Of a stretch of 64,000 bases of DNA, positions 50,780-63,300 are shown one piece after another; within the stretch, counting starts at the first letter, position 1, and each line of letters begins with the position of its first letter. The stretch is taken from contig JADCRB010000032.1 in assembly GCA_021464245.1 (NCBI GenBank), forward strand, positions 29,618-93,617, written 5' to 3'. Below the pieces are notes generated by a model. It was given only the letters and a program-made list of their open reading frames with translations. It ran no database searches and was not told the origin of the DNA. The position numbers and the translations under genes were made by a program. This DNA is from Carallia brachiata (taxonomy: Eukaryota > Streptophyta > Magnoliopsida > Malpighiales > Rhizophoraceae).

Positions 50780-50920
50780 ACTGATAGTTTCTACTCGGTT
50801 GGTCACGGGCACATTACTCATATTGAAGATGGGGTTCGAGCCCCTACTTTCCCAAATCCACCCCCTCTTATAGTTGTACGCATGTACGAACTTTAACTCT
50901 TTAATAGAAAAAAAAAAAAC
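50780..50920 (+). mobile_element. tRNA-derived SINE-like repeat
   Basis: A box A-like ACTCGGTTGG (50793-50802) and a perfect box B, GGTTCGAGCCC (50833-50843), are spaced as in RNA polymerase III internal promoters. A pyrimidine-rich body and an A-run (50908-50919) follow. It does not fold into a full tRNA cloverleaf by eye, so a SINE is more likely than a tRNA gene. Clear target-site duplications were not found. Confidence 0.5.
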
Positions 50921-51360
50921 GTGTACCATATAATCAATATGAGACTAAATTTTCAATGTTCTTTTTGTTTAGCAATGCTAATATTTGACTGAAAAAAATG
51001 CTAATATTCTTTTGTAGAAAATAAAGATAAACAGAACTGTAATATATCATTCATATTTTCTTATTTCATTCAAGAAAGAAAGTTAAAATCTTAACCTCCT
51101 CTAAAACTAGGAATACAAATCTTTAATCACGGATGATCTATATAAAGGCAAAAGTTATGTTGTTTTCATGTATGTGCCTGGTTTCCATCAACAAGAATAC
51201 CAGTTACGATAATTTGTTATGAATCATACGAACATTGGCGTGTAAATGACATTTGTTATATATAAAATAACAACATGATAGGAAATTTCTTGAGGTATGC
51301 GCCTACAATGATAAATATGATGATATAATTGTATAGAGAGAGCTAAAAGTAATAAAAATT

Positions 51361-51450
51361 CATCACTTAAAGTGGTAATTCAGTAATAAATTAGAATGAT
51401 TTCTACACTTGTAATTTGAGTTCGAGTCCCGGTACCTACACCCTCCCATC
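51361..51450 (+). mobile_element. SINE-like repeat, copy 1 of a local pair
   Basis: The segment CACTTAAAGTGGTAATTCAG, then TAATAAATTAG and a box B-like AGTTCGAGTCCC, is closely matched at 63620-63692. Related copies with a pol III box B suggest a tRNA-derived SINE family. Confidence 0.45.
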
Positions 51451-51897
51451 ACAAATGGTTAGGTGGCTACAGAGGTAGTTAAAGACTATAACGCAGCGAT
51501 GAGTTTTAAATTCAGTAATTGTTGTAATTTCTTACAGTACAACTACGTTTGGTTTCACTGGTACCCAAGTGGTCTGTTTACTCCTTTTGGGACGGTTGAA
51601 TGAAGCAGTTTTAAATAGGAGTTATCTCAACCTCAACCTGTAAATTTGATAACCGATATACCAACAATCAATCTTTTTTATTGTCAAAAAAAATAACAAA
51701 AATTCACTCGATTCTCAAATAATTTGAGTTGACTCACCTTGCATTAATTAAAAAAGTCAATGGTTGATAACTTCAAACTTTACCATTTGAGAAGATAGTT
51801 TTATAGTAATGCAATATATTTTTTTTCACGTTTGATTCAAATTTGAGTTTTACTCAACTTCTCTTTTGCACGATACAGATTTCAGACTCGTTAATAT

Positions 51898-52648
51898 CAT
51901 AGTTATTAAATCTGGTCCAACCTGACCGGTCGGACCAGTGACCCGGGTACTGGGTCGAGTCGATTCGCGTAAACAGTAATCAGGTCATTTGAATAATAAA
52001 AAAATATTTTTTTTCACTTTTTACTGTATAAACAATAAAAATAATATTTTTTTAATGATGAATAGTGGTCAAACAGTCAAAAAATTATAATTTTTTTCAC
52101 TTTTTACTGTATAAACAGTAAAAATAATATTTTTTTAATGATAAATAATGTTCAAACAGTAAAAATTATAAATTTTTTTCATTTTTACTACTTGAACAAT
52201 AATATTTGTATAATATTTACACACTAAAATTTATTTTTTTTAACTTTTTACTATGTGAATGATAAAAATAATATTTTCATAATACTAAACAGTATTACAT
52301 AATATTTTTTTGTACAATTTAATAATTTTTTACTTTTTATAATTTATTTTTCTGTATGCAATAATTTAACATTATTCATATATCAAATAATATGTTACAA
52401 TTAACCTTAAAAAATAATTTTTTAATAATTTTTATCAAAATTTTGATTAGTATAAACTATTTTTTAATTTGTAAAAATATAATTATTGTGTTAAATTGTA
52501 CAAAAAATTTATATATATTATTTGATATATTCATTTTTTTAAGAATTAATGACTCATTGGTTGAACCAACGACCCACTAGTTGAACCAATGACCCACTGG
52601 CTCAGTCGCCTGACCGGGTCAGTGTCCGAACCAGTTTTAATAACTATG
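51898..52648. mobile_element. hAT-like MITE, copy d
   Basis: The left end CATAGTTATTAAATCTGG and the reverse complement of the right end (CATAGTTATTAAAACTGG) match at 17 of 18 bases. The flanks carry a perfect 8-bp duplication, GTTAATAT, at 51890-51897 and 52649-52656. Both arms hold repeated ACCGGTCGGACCAG- or GACCCACTGG-type motifs. The middle contains a diverged tandem repeat of about 83 bp (52008-52170) around CTTTTTACTGTATAAACA. No coding capacity. Confidence 0.88.
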
Positions 52649-52656
52649 GTTAATAT

Positions 52657-55476
52657 CATAGTTAGGTTGAGAGAGTTTCGTTCGAATTCAATAGTGTTCG
52701 AGTAGTAAGTTTCTCTCTTATAAGGGAGAATGAACGAGGATAACAACGAGTGATCACCGGTCTTAACTAACATATGCAATAACTCACGTACCAATGATAT
52801 ATATATTTTTTACGTTAAAAAAAAAGACTTCAAACTTTGAAACTGCAATAACCTAAAACTTAAATAACCAGAACTTAAAATAATCTAAAATCTGATTGAT
52901 CTGATACTTATATCCAAGTAATTTAAAGGACTCGAAACTTAATATATTAGAAATTCAATGGGCCATTTGCCACTTTTTTAAGGGGGAACTATAACTGTTT
53001 TTGTATGTTGGAAGATTAAACAAAAAAAAAATTTAATGTTTTTTTTACCTAACATGAAGACGGCCTTGCAGGGAATTTTTTTAGTGCTAATAACACGATT
53101 ATCATCTAAAGTTCAGATGTCAAGGCACAAAAAATTATTGGTTCAGTTTTGCAAAAGTACGAACACAAAATAGTCTAGAGGAAATAGTAGTTTTCGACGA
53201 CATAAAATAAAATAAATCAGCTACATAAACCCACATGAGATGTCATGGAGAAATAAATAAGCCATCCAATAATATTTTAATGGTTATTACTTCTATAAAA
53301 AAATTATATATATTTTTGGCCCATAAAAAATTATATTTGTATAAGCACCATTGTATTTGCTCATGGGCGTAATCTTCTACCAGCCCGGAAAATAATAGGT
53401 TGTGAATTCTTCCCCACTTGTTATTACAGTTCAATCAAACCCTTCTAAGCCCAATCCAAAAATGGGGTGGAACAGATTTGTGTTTTATTTTAATTAATAA
53501 GTTTAACTTACAATACTTGTTAATTTATTTATTTATTTGAGTATAATTTACTTATTATTTTATTTTATATAAATTTATTTTTTTATTTTAAATAAATCCA
53601 TTTAAACAGTTATTAATTAGGATGACAATCAATATATACACTTGTGTACGTGTACGTTAAATGAAATTGGTCAAAGTTAAAAAAAATAAATTGTTAGGTC
53701 GAAATCCCAGCGAAGCCGGGCTGGTCACCCGGCCTAAAAAATTAGGTAATGACTTCAACTAATTGGCCTTAAATTTCTTTATTCATGTATATATCAAAAC
53801 AGAAAAGTTTTGGGAAATTCTAGAGACCACAATACGTCATTGGAGCACATATTGGTACGTAATGATATGACTTGTTAAATGATTAAATTAACAAAAGAAT
53901 AAATATAAACATTACAAAAAAATCTTTCATAAAATTTTACAAAAAATTTTTAAATTATAGAATAACATTAAATTTAGGTGCGTTTTAGTTTTAAAAAATA
54001 AAGTAAAATTACCAAAAAATTTTGGTCATATTATAAAAAAATTAAATCGTGAAAAATCGTGAAAATTTTTTTGTACTATATAATCTTATTTAAAAAATAA
54101 ATAAATTATTAAATAATATTAAATAAATCTCAAATTCATTTATACTCTCTTAAAGAGTTAACTATGTAATAGTATCTAAAAGATTTGTTTTGGTCAAAAG
54201 TATCTGAAAGATATTTGTCATAAGAGAAAACCTGGCCTGCATCATGAGATTCGGTTATTTATAACAAAATTATATTATTAACTACCCCATTTTAGGCGTT
54301 TTGAGTGAGTGGTTTACTTTTCCACGAGCATTTTTCATTTTCTTCTTGATTCACGTAGCATTTGTTTTGACAAATCTCCATACTTTCACTAACAGCATAA
54401 TGAATTTATGAGTAATTTGAAATAATTATTTAAAATAACTTGAAATTTGAAAAATGCAAAATCTGAATAATTCGAACATAGAATTGAAAAAACTGAAACT
54501 TAATACATTTATAATCTCAATGAATTTTAAATTTAATCGACGGTGTATCTAAAACTCAAAATAAAATTTGAATCTCATAACATCTAAGATAACGTGGTCC
54601 GTATCAGATTAAACTGTATAGCACTTCACTGATGCGAATCAGATGAATTATTGAGCAAAATTATGTGAACTTATTTAATGAAAAATATGAAAGATATATA
54701 ATTAATTTAACGAAATTTAACGATTTATTTTTTTTTAATTTAATATATTTTTTACGAATCAAACAATTTAAATTGTTATGTGGCCAACACTAACAATTAC
54801 GTATCCAAAGAACTGTTCTATTATTTTATTTTGTAAACACGAAGCAGCCTTACTGTAATATTGTGCTATATGGCATCTTTGGCGATTGAGGAATTGAAGT
54901 GGCAATGCCTCACCACATAAAATTTCCAATCCGCAGCATAAAGGTCCAACACACAGCATTCCTTACATCCTTCTAGTTTTGCTGATTCACCGGTTTTCCA
55001 CGTTTCCAAAAGACAGAACCCCCAGGTGTCAAGTGCTGACACTGTACATCTATCAAAAAAATATTCCAAGTTGCCAACCAAAACGTATAATGTCCAAGCA
55101 AAAATAAAAACAATTTCCTGACTACAAAATTGTCCATTAATAAAGGTAATTATCATCGTTAATAAATGGAGAAGAAAAGAAGGGTCAGTGCCTTAAACCA
55201 AACGCATCTAATATTATTATAAAAAAATTTGGAAAGCTTCACACGTGTTTCAAAGAGATTTAAAATAATATGAACAGATCAACAATTAAATTAAAAAAAA
55301 AATAATTAAATGTAATTATATTATTATTTTAATATTATTAAAATAAAATTACGTAATAATTTGTGACAGGATATAGGCTCGGTGGTGGACTTTTAAGCCC
55401 AAGATAAGCACACCTCCCATACCACATCCACCATCCACCATTTACAAAGATATTACTAACTCCACACCCCCTTTTC
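52657..55476. other. Gene-poor AT-rich DNA upstream of the PLATZ gene
   Basis: No gene is supported. A minus-strand open frame of 96 codons near 54866-55156 has no recognisable similarity. Confidence 0.4.
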
Positions 55477-55502
55477 CTCTCTCTCTCTCTCTCTCTCTCT
55501 CA
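55477..55502. repeat. (CT)n tract in the PLATZ 5' leader
   Basis: About 12 CT units followed by further CT-rich sequence, 140 bases before the ATG at 55642. This is typical of a pyrimidine patch near a plant transcription start. Confidence 0.9.
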
Positions 55503-55641
55503 CCTCTCTCTACTTCTTCATAAAGAAAGCCGAGAAAGTTCTCTTTTTTATTTCTCCACAAAAGAAAACAATCCACAGATGATCATCATCAATGATCAAG
55601 AGACCACTGTAAGAGAATTCAAACCTAAAAGCAGGAGAATC

Positions 55642-56288
55642 ATGGCAAGTCCTTCCCTCAATTGCAAACACACACCCCCCCCACATGTTTAATTGGGAGT
55701 TCATGAATATATTTCTTGTCAGTGCCAATATTTGTTGAAATTTAATGTACATATAGGGAGGTGGAGGCCCGGAAGAAGATGAAGATGAGAGAGAAGAAAT
55801 CAAGTGGCCAATATGGCTTCGACCACTCCTCCAAACAAGTTTCTTTGTTCAATGCAAGCTCCATGCTGATGCTCACAAGAGTGAATGCAATATGTACTGC
55901 TTGGATTGCATGAATGGAGCCCTTTGTTCTCTCTGTCTCTCTTTCCACAAAGACCATAGGGCTATTCAGGTAGGTATATATATATATATATATATAATAT
56001 GCCAATTGATTCATTCATTCTTTAAGCTTTGTTGGGGGAATATTATTCTTTGCTAAAACAACTTTGTCTAGTAATCATTTGACCCAAGATCACATGAAAT
56101 TATATTGGTTTTCTCAATGACATGTGTCTGTGTCCCAAAACCATGGCTTTACAAAAGGACAGCAGCACATGATTGCAGAATACAATATGGTCAATTAAAA
56201 TGTTAATATGAAATCCTTTTTTTTTTATTTTTGATTTTCAATTTTGTCCACAGCCCATTTGCTCTGAGGATTGATTTGTTGATGAGAT

Positions 56289-56335
<47 letters not shown>

Positions 56336-57367
56336 TTGGTATAGATAAGGAGGTCATCATACCATGATGTGATAAGGGTGAATGAGATTCAGAAATACAT
56401 GGACATCACGGGGGTCCAGACCTACATTATCAACAGTGCCAGAATTGTGTTCTTGAATGAGAGGCCCCAACCTAGGCCTGGTAAAGGTGTCACCAACACT
56501 TGCCTTGTCTGTGAGCGTAGCCTTCTCGATTCCTTCACTTTCTGCTCTCTCGGCTGCAAGGTACATACATACATACATACATACATATTACATAATTCAT
56601 ATAGCATTTGCACAATTTCCCTTCAATTTGTGCTTTTCCACTCCAAATTATTTTGTGTTTTTAGCTAAATTAATAAAAATTTAGTAGCTGTATAAACTCT
56701 TTTATAAGAGACTTTTTTGATGTTTTAATTTTTTTTTCTAATTTCTGTTTTTCTTCCCTAATTTGTTCCTTTAATTCTCCAATTTTTTTGATAAGAACAA
56801 AATGAGAGTTTTGTTTTCTTTTCTTGGTTTTAGCTTCTCTTGCCTGAACTTGTACTCGTTTATCTTGTTTTGGTAGAGAAGTCAAAAGGTAAAATTTCAA
56901 CTCATGGAAAGGATATTAATGACCTCCAACGCCCAACAACCCCCCATCCTAGCCACATACATGTATATGTATATGTATACGTGTGTGTGTGTATATATAT
57001 AAAACAATGAAATTAGTGTCAAGCACAAAAAAAAAAACAAAAAGAAATTAGAAATTAGTTGCACATTGAAATGAAAAATGCCTAGGAGATTTGGTTCCAA
57101 ATTGATGTCTCTTCCTTACTACCATGATTTCAGATTGTTGGGACATCAAAGAATTTCAAGAAAAAGAAAATGCGCAAGGAGATGGATGGGTCGTCGGACA
57201 CAGAGGAATCTATGAATGGGATTAGCAATGGGAGTGTTAAAAGCAGCAAAACACAAAGCTTTTCACCATCAACACCGCCACCAACTTCTGTGAATTATAG
57301 GACCGCCAAGAGGAGGAAGGGAATCCCACACAGGTCTCCAATGGGGAGTATCATTATAGAATACTAA
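55642..57367 (+). CDS. PLATZ zinc-finger transcription factor, one-base frameshift in exon 2
   Basis: Exons are 55642-55644 (only the ATG), 55757-55969/70, 56345-56560 and 57134-57367. The predicted protein starts [10 protein letters not shown] and has about 220 residues. The PLATZ zinc ligands are visible: [26 protein letters not shown] and HKDH, then [12 protein letters not shown] and FCSLGC. PLATZ proteins are plant-specific, bind A/T-rich DNA and generally repress transcription. The first intron would use a GC donor (ATG then GCAAGT) and an ordinary AG acceptor. In exon 2 a run of four C (55920-55923) shifts the frame between two zinc ligands, giving a stop at 55958-55960; three C would leave the whole gene open. 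With everything else intact, this is either an assembly or sequencing slip or a very recent null allele. Confidence 0.78.
56295..56334. repeat. (GT)n microsatellite at the PLATZ intron 2 acceptor
   Basis: About 20 GT units ending only 10 bases before the exon 3 acceptor at 56344/56345. It displaces the usual polypyrimidine tract. Confidence 0.95.
56561..56588. repeat. (ACAT)n microsatellite at the PLATZ exon 3 donor
   Basis: About seven CATA units begin within the splice donor itself (GTACATACAT). Confidence 0.95.
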
Positions 57368-60300
57368 AATTATATATATACATTATAATTTACAGTCCTC
57401 AAAAGGAAAAAAAAAAAAGAAAAAGAAAAAAATATGCATTGCCACTACCTTTAAGTTAGTTTCTTACCGCGTTAATTAATCAATGTCTCATATGTCACAT
57501 ATATAGTTGCAAACATCTGAGCCTTGTTCCAGAAGGCCGTTGTTTGGGGAAAGGATATTTTGTACATAGAAAAAAGAAGGAAATAAATAGTAGCCAATAA
57601 TTTTATCAAAAAATGAAAATGGGTTGTAGAGTAGGAGGTTGTTTAATTAATGTAGGCTTTTGAAACTAATTTATAAAGTTACAATGTGTATATACAGGTT
57701 TGTGGAGAGAGAAGAGTCATATGTAAATGTACTATTGTGAAAATTAATTAGTGAATGGTGGATTTCTATGTGTAACTCATGTGTATTATTGAAGTTGAAG
57801 TGTGAATTCTTTCTTGGGAAGGCTTGCCATTTTGGTGGGGTTGCAGCGCAGGCGCTGTCTTGTCCCCAAAACTATGGAAGAATTCCCCCAATCCCACCCA
57901 GTTGATTGGTTGTTTGTTTGCCTCTAAATTTCGGTGGTCGTAAATATTCAAGAAAAAAAAAAAAAAGGAGAAAATAAAGGCAGGAATCATATGTATGTTA
58001 TTGGGTTTTAAATATTTGGATGCAATTATATTGGCAACAATTCGGAGAAATCAGTTAATGTTCTTATTTATTAGAGTATTATTCTATGTGAATTACTATT
58101 CTTTATATTTAATTACGATTTTAATAAATTTAAAATATAACATTACACTTTAGTATATCTTTTTTTATTTATTTGAAAGTTAACAATAATAAATTAACTT
58201 AAATCTAAATTATCGTAAAAAATATATATTAAATTATCACTAAATTATATCCTCCGACGGGCTAGTTTAGACGTTTGAAACTAACATTTTCATTTATCTT
58301 ATGGAGCCATGGGTCCTGCGTGCATTAAGATAAAATGACATGACATAATCACGGAGGTCATGCTAGCAAAGGAAGTAACTTTATGTTGACACGTGCTTTG
58401 TCATATTATACATTTACCGGTAATACCGGTAAACAGAACTCTCATGTCTTTTCCACTTTATGTGTTCTTTTTCTTTCTCTTGAAAATTCTCGCGAAAGTG
58501 ACGCCGTGGCCAGTGCACGCCGCCCTTTCCAAGTCGACATATACACACAGAACCGGAGCAATTAAATGAAGACTGAAGAGTCCGACTGTACAGACTTGCC
58601 CTCTCAGAAACAATTTATATAATATATAAAATATTTTATATTATATTAAAAAATTTAATATAATATAGAAATTTTTTTTGTAATTTTTATTATTTTAATA
58701 TGCATCTCTTGTATAAATATTATTTATATAATATAAAATATTTTAATCATAAAATAAAATATTACGTGTCTATTTGCATCTAAAAGTATTTAATTGAAGA
58801 TTTTTTTAAATTAATTCATGATTTTCATTTTTAAAAAAGGGGGCAAACTAAAATTATTGATATAAAATGTGATATTTTTAATTAAAGATTATAATATACA
58901 TTATTTATTTATTTATAAAATAATTATCTAAATTAATTGTGTATAATGAGTCCAACGAAATGTAAATCTTAACTATTTTTCACATAAAAATTGCCGTCGC
59001 TTTCCCTCATCTCTTATTTGCTCAATGAATGCCACGTGTTCCATTGGCTCTAATAATTGTACCTGGCCTCTTCTTGGCCGTCCAATTTTGACACCCATCT
59101 TTTCCGTTGTACTTTGTTGAAAAAAGTTGCCAAAGGCACTATAAAAGATAGGTTTAGTGGGGGATAATTAATAAGGATATCTATTTTGATGAATAATTAC
59201 TTGTTTGATTTACATTATAATGATAACACTAATATAATTTTTGTTTTTTCTTTTAATTTGTTGTGATTGGTGTTGGTCGACAGCAATTTTTTTTAACAGT
59301 GAATAAAATTTTATTGTGATTTGTAAATTAAAGTTGATGTATTTATTATTTGAAAGTCTGATTAAATTTAATTTACATAAAAAGACTCACCATTTGAATA
59401 TAATAATTACTAAATTTGTAACTAATGACACACATTTTATAGTTAAACTAACAAAATTAAAAGTTAAAATTCTTAAACGCTACTACTAAAACTTGAATTT
59501 AAATTATAAATAAAAAAATACGTTAAATTATCACCAAATTATAATCTTAAGTGGTTCATCAGCGTCAGCAGAATCTATATATGATCATTCTCTGTCAATT
59601 TTATTTATTTAAGAGTATGCTTTTTAGAAGTGCAACGTGAATCAGAATCTAATCATTTTAGAATATGAGTCGGCTGCTTTAAATTTTCTGATAAAAATGA
59701 GTAAAACAATTGATGGATGTAACTACGCAGAATTAATCTAAAATTAAAGTGATATAGGTTGTTAGATAAATAATTTTTTTATAAAAAAATTTATGAATTA
59801 TTAAATGTAATATTTTTCTAATTGTGTCTTCTAATCTTATACTTACGTAATAATATTCTAGAAATAAATCAATTTAATTTGAGTTGGGTTTTCAACTAAA
59901 AATACTATGAACCAAAAGAACCCATTAGTGCAGCAACTTGGAGGGAATACATTGGGCGGCATGTCATTATCCTATGTAAAAGACTGAAAGTATTATTTGA
60001 GAGTAAAAAAAAATGCAGGAAAAGTCCCTTCTCCGTGGTTTATTATTCAATCTAACATACTAAAGGACCAAAAAAAAAAACCACACTAATATATAATTTG
60101 TCATAAAAATTGGAAATGACAGGTAGCCCCTAAATTCTTGTTATGGTTTTGGCTAGATGATAAGCTTAAATGGATATGAGACGAATAACTAAAAAAATGA
60201 AAATTTAGGAAAAGGAATTAGAAAAAGAAAAATCAAATCCAACAACTTTTAAATTGAGGGCTCTTTTATTTACTTTTCCAAATTTGTGGGGCCAAAAGAA

Positions 60301-63300
60301 AAGGATGAAAGGTATTGACTTAAAAAAAAAGAAAAAAAAGAAAAAAAGGAAAGCGAATTATTGGTATGACGTGTCTAATTAATTAATTGTATACTTATAA
60401 ATACTTATATCTAATTAATCATAAAATTGTTATAATTCTTTGTATTCTACAGATTTACTAGTATCGAGATACAATGTTTTGTATTTTTATTATATAATAT
60501 AATGAAAACATAATATATGACTTCTTATAGCAAGAACATAATATCAATATTATAAATAACTAACAAATGTCTTTGACTTCTTTTTGGTTTTTGGATTACC
60601 TTGCCAAATTGGGTGTGAATCCAAATAGGGATATCTTCTTGGATTGCGCCCCTGCGAGTTACAGCATTTTGTTACACGGAAATAGATAAAGTATTATTTG
60701 TTTTTAGACATTAGTTCTATTTAGTTAGATTGTTTATAGCGTTTTATTTAATTCTTTTGCTCTCTTTGAACTCTAACATTATTTCGTAAAATGATTTAAT
60801 ATTACTAATATCCTAAATGCCATTTTATATTTTATGAACAACTGCTAGCTACTATTTACTAAATATTATAAGTTACACATGATACCTGCTTCTAGCAATT
60901 GTTATCTATTATCTCTCAAATGTTAAAACAAATGGGGCCATCATGTATTATAAGCCCAGCATTGATTATTCTATTTGGTGGTCTCAATCAAAAATTAGAT
61001 CATGTAGAAGTTGATTAAGTTCAAGACAAAAAAAAAAAAAAAAGAAGAAGTTAATTAAGTTCAAATAGCTTTAGAGATACCTATGAAATTGACCATTTTT
61101 TTAAAAAAAAATTTGTTATACCCATATTATACCGATATCACTTGGAATCACAATTATCCATGGAATGCGTCAAACTTAACTAAAGGTTGCTGGTTAAACA
61201 AGAAAATAAAGAAAACGATGCGAAAAAACATGGTAATTTCCCACGACTCAATCATAATTGATCATTAATGAGAGCTAATGAAAAAAATTTTAGGTTTAAA
61301 CTACTGATTTTGGTGGGAGAGAGAGAGAGATTTAGTGTTCAATTAAGAATTTTTACCTTCTCTTAATCAAACAAGAAATTTCATTCGTCAATTTTTTTTT
61401 TGGTTTTATTTTTGTAATCTATTAAGAGGCTTATTGTGATGTCATTGTTAATTATACAACAATAGCAATTTTTCTATTTCTCATAAGCCTTGAGTTCTTT
61501 TTTGGTGATGGATTTGATCTAAAATAGATGTCTATACTCATAACTATTTAGTTTTTGAAGAATTTTATCCAAACAATGTTAGTATATGATTAAATGTAAG
61601 GAAACTTTATTTAGTGATTTTCCACAATTACTCCCTGCAATGTCTGGAGATCTCTTTATTAACTTTCTAAATCAGCCACCTCAGCAAGACGTCTCCACGG
61701 TTTTCATTGACACAGCCTAACAAAATGTCATTTTGGAGATCAAAAATAAAGATTTGATTGAACTTTTAGAGTAGATTGCACTGATTTTACTGTATAATAG
61801 ATTAAATTTCCACATTAAATTTATAGATGAGTAAATTCGATATTACCTAATAAAATCAACAGTATTTCTCATAATTATATAGAATCAGATATATATTTAG
61901 TCACAAATAACAATTTTGTAAAGATTAAATTATATATGACCCCATAATAGGCCTAAAGGATTCCTGATCTATCAGCAGAGACGAATTTGGCTGAAACCAG
62001 AACTTTCCTGATTTTATTTTATTTTTTGGTTTAAACTTTACTGATTTTATGGTGGGCATCTTTGTCACCATCAGACCCACCAAGAACAACACGATATTAT
62101 TGCACTTAAAACGGATATGGATTAGGTCGCTGTCTGCTACACAACCCCAGATTTTCTAGGCGGATTATGGATAGCGTCTCTTTTTGTTTATGATTAAATG
62201 AAGGATGAGATAAAAACCATGATAAGAAAAGATAAAAAAAAAAAAGGATGCCAGTTGAGATATGGCAAATTTTGTCACGATGCATACATTTGTAAATGGC
62301 ATTAGATCGCAAATTCGGTGAGAATCTTCGTGGGAATTTTCATTTTTAAGTTTTTGAATTTTCATCTTCGTACATAGTTTAAATATTATCAAAAACGAAA
62401 ATATAAAATTTAAAGATATTATAAAAAGAGTACTTTGTATCGTACTTAAATTTCACTTGTTATCAATATGGAGAGTTTGAGAGGTGAAGAGGTTGGATCC
62501 TCTAACATCGTAAGTTCCATTGGATTATGTAAGCACCCTAGCATTAATTTGCTTTGAAATGACACTACAAAATCAATGATGCTGCGATAATCAAGTGTCG
62601 TTTCGATAATCGTGTATTCCAAAAAATAATACTTGATAATGATATTATTTCAAGATTGCAATCACTTGCCATTTGGAATTCATTCGCAAAACTGGGGTCT
62701 TGTTGGAACAAAAAAAACAAAAGAGAGTGGCAATTAATATGTTTAAGTAAGGATAAAGGCCCAGTATTGTGACATAGAAGAAACAAATGGATGATTGAGA
62801 AATTATTGGCCAATTTCACTTGACTTTTGATAATCAAATGGAGTTTGAAATTACATGCTTATTAATTTTATTATATTTTTATATAAATAAAATTTATTTA
62901 TAATTTAATATTATATAATTTATTTTTTTTATTTTTATTTTAAATAAGCTTCACTTATTATATAACATAAAATTATGAATAAATTATACTCATTATAAAA
63001 AATTGAGTCAAATTAAAATTTCTCTTAAAAATTATTTGGGTTTTGAAAAAGGAAAAGGCCCAAAAGGTGGGGGACAAAAACAAAAAGACTCCCCCACCAA
63101 AGGGGAAAAAATTAGGACAAGATTTGAGCAACAACTTAAAAATGCTTAAGATAAATTTCACTATTGCATCAGGCGGCTTATCACCTCTTCAGTTATTACT
63201 TCTCAATAATCAAATTTATCCAAAAGAAAATGGTAACGAAAATTTATTCAAACATTTTTTTTTTTGTCTTAGTCTCTTGAAGCTTAAAATGCAATGTTCT

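Noticed and set aside
50833..50843. tRNA gene suggested by a perfect box B
   Set aside because: No acceptor stem or anticodon arm could be paired around it, so a SINE is the better explanation.
54866..55156. 96-codon minus-strand open frame upstream of the PLATZ gene
   Set aside because: Cys/Trp-rich translation without a known domain, and no leader or splice evidence; length is within chance for this window.
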